From assembly GCA_030278955.1 (NCBI GenBank), contig JAOANR010000003.1, forward strand, positions 58,521,628-58,585,627: a stretch of 64,000 nt of DNA, read 5' to 3'. Under the pieces are notes generated by a model. The model ran no database searches and had not been told where the DNA came from. It was given only the letters and a program-made list of their open reading frames with translations. Within the stretch, counting starts at the first letter, position 1. Each line of letters starts with the position of its first letter. This stretch comes from Hygrophila difformis. Taxonomy: Eukaryota; Streptophyta; Magnoliopsida; Lamiales; Acanthaceae. Both the position numbers and the translations under genes were made by a program. This document shows positions 46,403-56,523 of the stretch, one piece after another.

Positions 46403-46661
46403 CTACTTCCGTATCGGTGTTTTTGTTACCGATAATTTTTGGCACTATTCACCGTTTAATTTTGATTCAAATTTTTATCATAGTTATGTACAAAAAGATA
46501 TAGTCAAGTGAGATCTTGTTAGGTTTGTCTAATCTTGTAGTTTTATAATATCAACTTTTTATAATTTTTCATTGGACACAATTTAAGTTATTAACCGTTA
46601 AAAATGTGTATCGACATACGTGCTGGATGAGTCCGTAATAAAAATAATGAGACGAAATAGG
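46403..46661. mobile_element. Stowaway-like MITE copy 6, diverged
   Basis: It starts CTACTTCCGTATCGG after TA and ends near GAGACGAAATAGG before TA. It is 259 bp and keeps the family core (TAGTCAAGTGAGATCTTGTT). It is more diverged than the other copies. Confidence 0.65.
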
Positions 46662-46663
46662 TA

Positions 46664-47160
46664 TTAGTTTTTAAAGTAATTTTTTATTACACTCAATAAC
46701 AACATAAGTGAAAAGTTTACCCAAAAAAATAATAATTAGAGTTTACCTAAAAAAAAAAATAAAAAACATACTCCTCTTTAGAGTTTACCAAAAGGAATGA
46801 AAATTTTCTCACACAATAAAGAGGTTTTTCTTCCCATTTCTTTCTCCTCATTAGAGTTTAGAGTTAATCATTTTTACACATGTATTGCAACGAGAATTTT
46901 ACATTACACTACTTTCTCTATCAGATATAGTAACATTTTTAGCTGCAATATAAAATCATAGGAAGTCATAAATCAAAAGGAGTATTTTTCATGCTAGAAC
47001 GTTCCACCAAAATATGTAATCCAGATATCTATAATCTATCATATATATATGTGAAACAAAGAATGAGTAGTACTCTTGGGTTGAACAGTAATCATCCATC
47101 TGCTCTGCCTATTTTACCCTTCTAAGCTTCTTCAATTTGACATTCCAATTTTGGTTCTCC
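46664..47160. other. AT-rich spacer
   Basis: No gene seen. Confidence 0.4.
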
Positions 47161-48010
47161 ACCTTGTTTGTCCTTTACCTTCACAAAACACTCTCCATCG
47201 CCCTTAATTTGTCATGTGGGAACCCTCAAGCTCTGCTCGCTCCCGTTCCACCTCGTTCATAATTTGTCCGGGCATTTCCGTTGCTGTTTTGGTCTCGTCT
47301 TAGTCCTCCCCCACTGTCGTTTAGGCGTGCGTGTCCCATCGTTGCAGCTTTAATCGCTCCGCCTCGCGTGCCCCATTTCTCCTTCCCTTTTCTTAGCTAG
47401 ATTAAGGTAACAATTGTTTTTTCAATTTGTCCGTCCTCGCGCCTCGTGCCCTCCAATCCCTGCCTCCGGCGAGCTCCTTGAAATCTATACTCGTCGTATC
47501 CTTTGCCGCCGCCCGTGAACCCGGCCGCTCCCCCCCCCCCACCCCCCGGTCCCCGCTCCTTGTGACCCGGCGCCTGTCTCCGACCATCGACCCCCCTCGA
47601 GCCTTCAATACCCCATCCTTGACAGACTCCCTCCCCCCTCCAGCAACCCGCACCCTGTTCGAGTCACTCCCGCTCCCGGGAGAGTGGCATCGAGCCTTCG
47701 TCCTTCTCCCCTCCTCCATTGAACTGTCGGCAGTTAGCGGAGCAACCAGCCAGGCCACCACATAATGGCGATTGGAGTGAGGGCGATTGCGGTCACCGGA
47801 ATTATCCAGGTAAACCTAGAAAATGTGGCCGTGTTATGCAGTCAATGTCACCTCCCTTCCCAAATTAATGCTGTGGATGAAGAAACACTACAAATGGATG
47901 GACACATCATTGCAAATTCTATTCCTTTTTCTGCCCTTGTTAGCTTCTTACCTTCCGTTTCTTCCTTAATCATCCCTCAAATGTGTGTTTGTTGCGCAGA
48001 GTAGAGTTAA
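47161..48010 (+). other. GC-rich region with short ORFs of unknown origin
   Basis: This region is C-rich (a CCCCCCCCCCACCCCCC run near 47530) and differs from the flanks. A 112-codon ORF (47427-47765) is Pro/Ser/Leu-rich and is opposed by one on the - strand. A following ATG frame (47765-48003) begins MAIGVRAIAVTGII and has a possible donor after its first 15 codons. I recognise none of it. It could be a captured promoter and first exon, in keeping with the gene fragments downstream. Confidence 0.35.
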
Positions 48011-48410
48011 TCCCTAAATCCCCTTTTCCCACAAAGTGCAATTCAGTGTATTCCCCTCCAAATCTGAAACCCTAGCTAAAAAGATTGGCATTGTGTTCAA
48101 TTTGGGGATAATAGGCTGAGTAAGCTTCATTTGCAAGTAATCAGTATTTCGTTTTGGTGCATCTTACGGTTGGCATTCAAATAAGCAGTGGAATGAGTCA
48201 ATCTTCTTCTGTTATCTATTTTTAAATAGTGATGAGTTGGTAGAGTCATGTCTGTTCCGAGATTCATGGTCATGGTTAGCTATAATGATAAACCAAGTCA
48301 CGGGTGGGCATAAATGACTTCTCTTTTACTCGTTGCGGGCGAAAATGGGCTGACACAGGCCTTTCCAAATTCATTATAATGATAAACTAAGTCACGGGTG
48401 GGCATAAAGA

Positions 48411-48505
48411 ACAACTAGCGGATGTTGCTATTGTTGCTGACAAACTTTGGCGTGATTCTGAAAGAGTAAATTCACTTTTTTGTGAACATACCGGACTGAA
48501 TTATG
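48411..48505 (+). pseudogene. Clp protease-subunit exon fragment, copy 1
   Basis: The frame reads ADKLWRDSERVNSLFCEHTG and then runs into a stop. It is a truncated second version of the fragment at 48910-49083 and starts with the same phrase CAAACTTTGGCGTGAT / CCAACTTTGGCGTGAT. Confidence 0.5.
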
Positions 48506-48617
48506 ATTTATGAATTGTATTTATTAGATATTTAAAGAAATATAAGTATTCTGCTTGGTTGTATCATATTAATATTTGTCTGCAAAAATTAAAATATATT
48601 TTGTGTTACATATCGTG

Positions 48618-48915
48618 ATCCAAACCAGACCAAACCGTAAAATTTACGGTTCGGTCTGGTTTGGAATAATTAAAAATATAGTTTAGTAGATTGGTTTAAA
48701 AAAATTCTTAAACCGTAAAATTACGGTTTAGTTTGGTTTTGGCCTAAATCGGGTCATGATCGCCCTAAGACTAAACTATAAAATTTACAATTAAATTTGG
48801 TTTGGAATAATTAAAAATACGGTTTGGTTTGGTTTAAAAAATTCTGAAACCGTAAAATTACGGTTTAGTTTGGTTTTGGCTTAAACCGGCCTAAACTGGA
48901 CCGTGATCACCCCTA
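48618..48915. repeat. Repeat insertion with internal tandem units
   Basis: Built from repeated palindromic words such as AAACCGTAAAATTACGGTTT and GGTTTGGTTT, with two units of about 120 bp. It ends GACCGTGATCACCCCTAA, a terminus common in plant hAT-like MITEs, but a matching left end is not clear. It separates the two Clp fragments. Confidence 0.5.
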
Positions 48916-49083
48916 ATGCTGACCAACTTTGGCGTGATGTTGAGAGACTAAATTCAATTTACTGTGAACACACTAGACATGATGCTGGAATACTTCAAAT
49001 GCGTATGGACAGAAACTACTACATTACTGCAGAAAAGGCCAAAGAGTTTGACCTCATTGATAAGGTTATTGAGATTGCTACAG
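48910..49083 (+). pseudogene. Clp protease-subunit exon fragment, copy 2
   Basis: The frame reads ADQLWRDVERLNSIYCEH, then MDRNYYITAEKAKEFDLIDK and VIEIAT, followed by a GT donor. The block (M)xRxxYxTAxEAKExxLIDKVI is the conserved C-terminal part of ClpP/ClpR subunits. The catalytic Ser and His, which lie upstream in ClpP, are absent because no other exon is present nearby. I treat it as an isolated gene fragment, not a gene. Whether it came from ClpP or ClpR cannot be decided here. Confidence 0.58.
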
Positions 49084-49796
49084 GTATTTTCTTTTTTTAA
49101 GAACAAAAGGTTTCTTGGTACTACCACCTGGCGGCATATTTATGTTTCTAATATAATGGATTTCTGTCATATGATTGAGCTAAAATTCCTTTCTCTTTTA
49201 ACAGTTGATAATCGAACTGTTATATGCATACTATCATAATTACTTTTAAATATATGTCATTTAAATATAAGCAAACGTGTGTATTCCCCAGTGCACAGGT
49301 TCAGTCTAGGTTGCATAACATATGCCTAACATTCATTAAATGAATATGTGTTTTAGTTGATAGGGCTTGTCTGAGTTACTAGAGGAAGTAATTACACATG
49401 ACAATTACCTGAATATCAATTGCTTTTCTGTTATTCTTCATCAGGTTAATATGCTAATGCAATAGATGTTTAAGAAGTAACTGAATGCTTGATGTTGGAG
49501 CCTTTTTAATGATCATGGAGTTGTAAAATGTGTACAATTTAATATCACAATGTTTCAAACTTTGATTAATGTTTTTGTTTTATTGTAGTTTCCTTGAATT
49601 ATTTTGATGCTGCTGCTGTTATGTTTTAATGCTGCTGCCATGTTTTCTTTCTTTTGTTTAAAAAAAAAATATTTATAAGAGGTATATGTTTTAATTGTTA
49701 CATTTAATAAATTTATTTTTAATTGTTATTTTCGTGACACCAGTTAAATTTTTCCTAGATGTGCCACTGCCTGGCCCCCAAACGGCGGGAACAATA

Positions 49797-51215
49797 ATGT
49801 CTTCCTCAAAGCCCTCCCCCGATCCTCGTTATTTGGCCAAAACTTTTCTTAGAGGGAGCGTCGTTCTTCAAGTTGTCTCCAGCCACTTCCGCTCTTCGTC
49901 TTCCTCTGATATCGTCTTTGGCAAGGTATGTCCCAGCACATATTTATTTCTGTATCCAGTAGAGCCCAAATATAATGATGGTTCCTTCTACCAGGAGACA
50001 TCAATAGAGCTAGTGATAATTGATAAAGATGGGATCATTCAATCAATTTGTGATCAACCTGTGTTTGGTAAAATTAAGGATCTTGCAGTCATCCTTGGGC
50101 ATTATTGGAAGAATCTAGAGGTTGGTTTATTTGTTTAACTCTCTCTCTCTCTCTCCTTCTCTCTCTCTCTCTCTTGTTCACCATATTCATGTCTGGAATT
50201 GTTTATGATTAAGAATTACTTTCTTGCTTGTTTTCTACAGGGGAAAGATCTGTTGCTTGTCCTCTCTTTTTATGAGATATCATTTCTCTACTTTTGCGAT
50301 GAAATGCACAGGTTTTGTTATTGAATCTTCAATTGTCCTTTGCTTCATTTTAGGTTTACTTCTTAGAATCCTTAAAGCAAGAAAATATATTGCTTGATTA
50401 ATTGTTTGCTTGAATTCCCTTCTTTAGGTTTTTTCAGTTAACCAACATTGACCTTGATTTTCATCCTGGGGACTCATCAACGCCTGAATACGCGCCGAAG
50501 TTAGCGCTTGAAAAAGGAAGGAAATTAGTAGTTGATTCTAGGTTATTGTTGTACAATTGGTCGTATTACAAGGTTGTTTGTCATTCTGAGAGAGGTAAAC
50601 CGATAGATATTGTGCATCGACGATATGCTCGTATTACTTGTGGCATCATATGGAGCATGTGCTTTTGTCGCAGCCAGGTGGTGTGCCCGACAGGTTGTAA
50701 TGTTCATTGTCATCTCACATATTTTCAAAATTTTAGAGCCTATTTTTGTTTTTTTTTTTATATTATTTATCTCTCAAAATCTATCAAAACCTTTTACCAA
50801 ACCTGGTGTGTATTTTACAGGACAAAAGGTCGTTTGTTGGTTCTTTCCCTTGCTAAAATGCAAAGGCATTTAAGCTTAGCCTATGAGATTGACTGGTCAG
50901 GAATAACGGTTGCTGTGTGCCCTTACCTTGATCGTTATTTCTTGGCTTGCACTGGTGATACTGTAAGTCGTGAAGCTTTCTAGTGTTGGTAACAACACTC
51001 TGGTGATTAATATTGTCGGTGAGTTCTAAAGAGATGCTATTTTTATTTCTCAGTTGTCTGTCTTTGAGTTTCTAAAAGGTGATGCCCTATAGGTGAGAAA
51101 AGTAGCTGATGAAAGCCCACAGGGTACTATCAAGACTTGGATTGCACATTCCACTAGGATAGTTGTTGGTACTACCCAGAGTTTTTGTCTCTATTCATAC
51201 AATGAGGCTGGGAGC
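49797..51215 (+). pseudogene. CPSF-A-domain (At3g11960-like) gene fragment, internally deleted
   Basis: Exon-like blocks with GT-AG borders: 49797-49925 (MSSSKPSPDPRYLAKTFLRG to DIVFGK), 49995-50120 (ETSIELVIIDKDGIIQS, then DQPVFGKIKDLAV), 50241-50311 (GKDLLLVLS to CDEMHR), 50428 to about 50575, 50821-50962 (VAVCPYLDRYFLACTGDT) and from 51093 (WIAHSTRIVVG, LYSYNEAG). The first blocks match the N-terminus of the plant CPSF A-subunit/DDB1-like beta-propeller protein of the At3g11960 type. The last two match its C-terminal third. The full protein has over 1,000 residues; here the middle is missing and the fourth block no longer fits. It breaks off by about 51215. Probably a non-functional partial duplicate. 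Confidence 0.6.
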
Positions 51216-51219
51216 TACT

Positions 51220-53380
51220 CTTCTTTTTTTCTTTTCTTTTCTTTTTTTTTTCTGGTTAATCTGACTTTTAAAGTTTGTTCTTTTTTTAGAGTTTTCCTAA
51301 TGCTTCTCCCATATAAATAATTATTCCTCTTATCTATCTAGTACCAAAATGATTAGGTTATATTTGGTTGTTAGTTCTTTCATAGAATTTCCATCTCGAA
51401 ACAACACATACTTAAAAACAAATAATATTTTGATTTCAACGGAAACCACCAGCGCCCCCCCCCCCCCCCCCCCCCAAAAAAAAGGAAAAGAAAACTTTTC
51501 TTTCTTGTCTCCCAATCTCAGTCAAATCTTCGAAGTCACACTTACATTTTCTCTCATTTCTTCAGAAAATCCTTCTACATACATACTATTTTCTTTATTC
51601 TTTCCTCTTTCCTATCTTCTCTCCTCATCAAAAGAACCAAGTACACATATTCTATGTATGTATATATAAATATCAATGTCAAATAAATTAAAATTATTTG
51701 GAGATGTAGGGAAAAAGAAATGGAATGGGGCTCTTTTATTTTTTTTGGTTAAAATATTAGGTAAAGATTGGATTATACGGTTGTACATTTTCTGCTTTCT
51801 GAGCGTTGCGTTTGAATCGTGTATGTTATTTAAGGAAGAGAGAAAAATGATGTATTTTATTGGTGATAGAGAGAGCATGGGTTCTTGAAAAGAGTTAATA
51901 TATCGTATATAAGATTATAAACGATAGAGCTCTATAGAAAGTAAAAAATTATATTTAAATTTAAACAAGTGTAATGTGTTTATCTTTTTTTTTAGAGTAA
52001 ATAAATTTCTTTGATTGAAGTAGTGTTAATTATATTTTGTACTTTATTATTTTTTTATGTATGAAAGAAACATTAAATATGAACAAGTTGGTTTGTAATA
52101 AAATCTTACTCTTCTTAAATTCTCTTTTATCATACACTTATGATATAATTTTCTTTTAATGCTCACACATCATAAATACATGCATCCAATTAAGATTGAA
52201 TAATTATATAAAAACTTAAGCTGTTATATTAAAGCACATACATTACGTTCATCCCACAACCAACAACCATTCCCATTTAAACTCATTTTATGTCCCAAAA
52301 ACAAATTTCTTTTAAACTGTCACACAAATGAGAAAAGTTCTGGACTGAGATAACAAGCAAACATTGTTTGTTATCCCTTCAAATGTTTTAAATTAGATGA
52401 GAATCATAGCTTGTTTCTATTCAATTTCTTGTTGATAACTTACATCTATGTCAAAACTAGGGAAAATAGAGGCTTGAGATTCTTGTAAATTGCTAGTTGG
52501 TTGTTCCTACATGTTGCATGGTGCGAATATATATTGAAAATTACAAGGTTTTATCTTGTTTCTTGTTTGGTGAAAAGGTTTTATCTAAGCTTTGCACGTT
52601 TGGCTTGTTAATTAAGTGTGCGCGAGTGCATGTGTGTATGCATTTGAATTGTTATCTAATGGTATGATTTATAATTGGTTGAGGATTGTATATTTGAATT
52701 TTGTGTATGTGGATCTATGATCTATCTACATATCTATTTTTTTCTACATCTAGGTTTATCCTAGTGTGCGTGTGTTTTTGAGAGGAATGTTTACCAATTT
52801 TAGATGTGTGGAAATCATGTGCACTAATGTGGATCTATGAAGTGTAAAATACACTAAAGAAATATATCTATAATGTATATAGACATTATTTGCAAATTTA
52901 CACTAAAGAAATATTTATAAATCTAAGAAGCTGACTAAGGACCGTAATTGTAAGAGGTTTGCCAAGGTGCAGCTGTTCCCTGAGGTCATAATTGCAATAG
53001 CCTGCGTTGTTTGCTCTTAGTCTCTAGTGGTTTTTTTTTTTTTTTTTTGGTCTACAGTTTTAAAAAAGTTACACTTATTTGTGTTGAAAATTAAAAGTGA
53101 TTGCAATTCAAACCCTATCATCCTAAAATCTAAAATCTTTAAAAAAGTTCAAACTTTCTGTCTGCTTGCTCGCTGCTCGAGTGCTTGAGGGCTGCTGGCA
53201 CAGTCGCTTGTTGCCTTAGTCCCACACAAGAGTTGGCTTGATTGATTGCGATGATTAACTGCATTTTGACGGTCTAACTCAAGTTTATGTGTTTTTTTTT
53301 GTACTTTGGTTTTACATGTTCGACTTGGATGGGATCATGTAACTAACAAAAATCTATCTGCAATCAAGAGCAGTGCTATG
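51220..53380. other. AT-rich intergenic stretch
   Basis: No gene was found. It contains a C21 run (51455-51475), T-rich tracts, and a repeated phrase about TGTGGATCTATGA (52708 and 52829). The ORFs here are short and unlike known families. Confidence 0.5.
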
Positions 53381-53399
53381 TAATTGTCAATTATGAGGA

Positions 53400-55440
53400 T
53401 ACCTATTGATATCAAAGGATGTCCGGCGGACAATGTGAAGCAAAGGATGGAAATGTGAAGCAAAGGATGTCCGGCGGATAATGGGAAGCAGAAGGTGCAG
53501 AGCCCAGTGGGAAATGGGGTCTTCAGGGGGAGCATCAATTCTCGTAAATCTCTGGTTGGGGTTTATATTGGGAATATACCCTTGAGTGTTCCTATCAGCC
53601 AAATTCTTAGGGACATAGGAGCGGTTGCTAAGGTAGGTGAATGTTTCATTCTGGACAGACATTGGGAGGATAGAGGGTGCAAGTTCGGTTTTTTCAGAGT
53701 CCATAGTAACAAAGAAGCGGAAAAGGTCATTGAATGCTTGAATGGGAAGGTGGTGGCAGAGAGGAAACTGATAGCTAATTGGGTTATGACTAGCAAGAGG
53801 TTCGCTGATGCTAATAGGGAAGTCGTGAAGCGTTATACGAAACCTATGAGATAGATGGGGGGTGGAAGAATGTGGACAAGCTGGTGGGGAGGTATTGAAT
53901 TTATAATGGGAGGGACTGTAGATCATATGCGGAGGTGACTATAGGGGGTAGCACATATAACCTGGAGAGTTTGAAGGAGCATTGCACTAACACGGTGGTT
54001 ATGAAGGTTGTCACTAGGGACCTGGAATGGTTAGGGAGGTCAGCTGTGGTTGTTATTCGGAGGCTGGAAGAGTTAACTGCATTCCAAGATTTATAGGGTG
54101 CATAAGGGATGTGATGACGTGATTTATGGAGGGGGACTTTCAGTAGTGGCAATCTTTAATGGGGGTGGAGAGTAGAGATCACTTCTTAGATGATCTTGGA
54201 GATCGGGAGATGATCGAATGGAAAATGAAGTGGACACCGGGAGGTTTGATTAGGAATTACTTGGTATGGATTTACGTTTTCGGTTTACCATTCTCAACTT
54301 GGTGTGAAGACAACTTCCAAAGGCTTGTTGAGGGCTGGGGAAGGTTGGTGAATGTTGGAGGCGATACGAGGGATAAAAAAAAGGTTGGACAGGGCAATGA
54401 TCTTGGTTGCTTTGAATGATATTAACAATGTCCCATCGAAGGTCAAAATTAGGTGGGAGACGAGATGTTCATGGTAGGATTGATGCCAAATTTCTGTGAG
54501 TCTATGGTCGAGCTTGAAACAACAGGCTTGGAAATCAGCAACCGACCACTGGTGGAGGTGGAGGAGGGGGAGATTGGCGAGGGCTTGCCGGAGAAGAGGG
54601 ATGAAGGCAGGTCCCGGACTAGTATGCTCATCTGAAGAGGTGCATGGGGAAGTGCATAATTTGAAATTGGCGGCTGAGAATAATCATCATGAGACAACAG
54701 CTGAGAGTCCCAACTGATTCTCAGTTAATACAGAAGGAGAAGATTGTGGGATGGCAGGCCGTAATGTGGGTTTGGGCTGGACGAGTGGTGGGGGTCAGGT
54801 TAGTGGCATTAAGGGTGAATGGGATGGTAACTTGGGTGGGCCGGAGAAGGGGTGTGGGCCTAGTGATTGGTTGGGCATAATCGGGATGACAGACTTTAAC
54901 AATATCGGGACTCATTCAAGGGTTGGGGGATCTCAGAGTGTTGAAACAAATGATAGAGAGGGCTCGATAAGTTTGAGGGCGACTGAGCAGGGTATCATTT
55001 CGGAGGGTGTTGAGGATCTCAGAAGGGGTGAGGGATTGGTTAGAGGTGAGGGGAATGTGGAGATGGATCGGGAGATGGACGTTGCTCTGAGCGTGGTGCC
55101 GGAGTCTGATCCTGATTTGAGGGGCGGCCGATCGTTCAGGGTAGGTCTGGAGGAGGGGGGTGTGGCTGCTCTCAGAGCTGCCGAGGAGGCAGTGGCTGAG
55201 GTAATTAGGGGGAGGAGGGGGTACAACATAAGGGTAGAAAGAGGTGTAGAATTTGTGGGACTCGTGGGAAGGGTGGGAAGAGCTCAGGGCGTCCGACATT
55301 GGCGCTCGTGGAAGAAGTGTTTGCCCCGCTGCAATTTGCGACGATCAGAGGCGATGAGGGGGTTAAATTGGTGGAGATTTCGGAAGTGGACAAAACATTG
55401 GTGCTTGGGAGAGGTTGGGATTGGGTTATTCAGAGCCTGT
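53400..55440 (+). pseudogene. LINE-type ORF1 remnant (RRM and DUF4283-like)
   Basis: Frame 53495-53854 encodes an RRM: VGVYIGNIPLSV is RNP2, GCKFGFFRVHSNKEAEKVI carries RNP1, followed by LIANWVMTSKR. This is the start of the ORF1 protein of many plant L1-type elements. From about 53990 to 54420, pieces such as WLGRSAVVVIRRLEEL and WYGFTFSVYHSQLG in shifting frames match the DUF4283 region. A Gly/Glu-rich tail (54751-55440) fits the variable end. Stops and frameshifts are numerous, and no endonuclease or reverse transcriptase follows. A duplication of about 45 bp (AAAGGATGTCCGGCGGA, 53416 and 53461) lies near the start. Confidence 0.6.
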
Positions 55441-55479
55441 TCTCCTGAACTTATTTCCATGACTTATTACTTATTCTTA

Positions 55480-55640
55480 TTAAAATCAAACCAGATCAGA
55501 CCAGTTCAGATCAGATCAGATCAAACCAGACCAGACCCATTCATATCAGATTATACCACACTATATATGTAGTTGTAATCAAATTAGATCAGATCAGAGC
55601 AGATCAGACCAGATCCAATCAGATCAGACCAGATCAAACC
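55480..55640. repeat. Degenerate AGATC/AGACC pentamer array
   Basis: About 20 copies of five-base words (AGATC, AGACC, AAACC), interrupted near 55545-55585. It is preceded by CCTGTTCTCCTGAACTTATT, which resembles an edge of a plant MITE, but no matching right edge is visible. Confidence 0.6.
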
Positions 55641-55684
55641 TAATTTTGTACAGAAATCCCCAGGGATTCTGACAATATTACGTA

Positions 55685-55922
55685 CTCCCTCTGTTTTTCA
55701 AAAATTGAAACAGACTCACAGTGCGCGTAGTCCAATGCACATTTTAAACCATTAATAACTCAAATCCGGTACAAGTAAAAATTATAGAAGCTTGATATTT
55801 AAAAACTACTCGACAAGATGAATCTAACAAAATCCCACTTGGCTATATTTTAACTTATATAACTATGATAAAACTTTAAGTCAAAGTACGTGTGTGAATA
55901 ATATTAAATTTTGCAATGTTCC
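55685..55922. mobile_element. Stowaway-like MITE copy 7, right end missing
   Basis: It starts CTCCCTCTG after TA (55683-55684) and keeps the family core in the orientation of 12552. It stops after GCAATGTTCC, about 25 bp short of the expected CGGAGGAAG-type end. The sequence switches at once to GGGGTTTTTATATTTAAATC, taken here as the edge of the MULE. Confidence 0.72.
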
Positions 55923-56523
55923 AAGGGGTTTTTATATTTAAATCCCCCTCCATTTAACTTATTTTTGTTAAATCCCCACATACTTTTCTTCTCATGTATT
56001 AGTACCTAATAGTGAAATACATTCCACTTTACTCCCCATTGCATTAAGAAAAAGGAATAAGAAAAGAAGTAATGAAATTACCTTTGTGACCTTCCCTTTT
56101 TGCTGGAAAAGAGGCTGAAATGACAGGTAATCATTGCTTTTTCTCCCTCCTTCTTTCCTTCTTCTTACGCAAAAATGGTAAACAAACCCACCACAAAACA
56201 AATCACCACATCGGACTGCTGGCTTCTTGGAGAAGCTCCTGTTCGCGCCATTATTCGTTGGGAAGCTCTTGTTTGCGCGAAATTTGTGTGTGGGAAGGCG
56301 AGCTGCGATCGTTGGGAAGCTCTGGTTTCTTACCACATTTTCAACCATTCATCAGGGGAATAGGGGGCGGGTTTATTTTTGGGTTGAGAGGGAAGAGACG
56401 AGGGTAAGGGCAGGGTTTTGGAGGAGATTCTGGAGAAGTTCTTCAGTCCGAGGAGAAGGGTTAGGGTTTTTTTATTCACAAGAACTGATCAATCCTTTGA
56501 GGGTTCCTTGGAGTGGAAGATTG

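Noticed and set aside
47402..47765. Overlapping GC-rich ORFs on both strands (112 and 119 codons)
   Set aside because: Low-complexity Pro/Ser/Arg composition in both strands; coding status cannot be shown.
54916..55393. ORFs on the - strand over the LINE ORF1 tail
   Set aside because: They are shadows of a Gly/Glu/Arg-rich + frame and match nothing.
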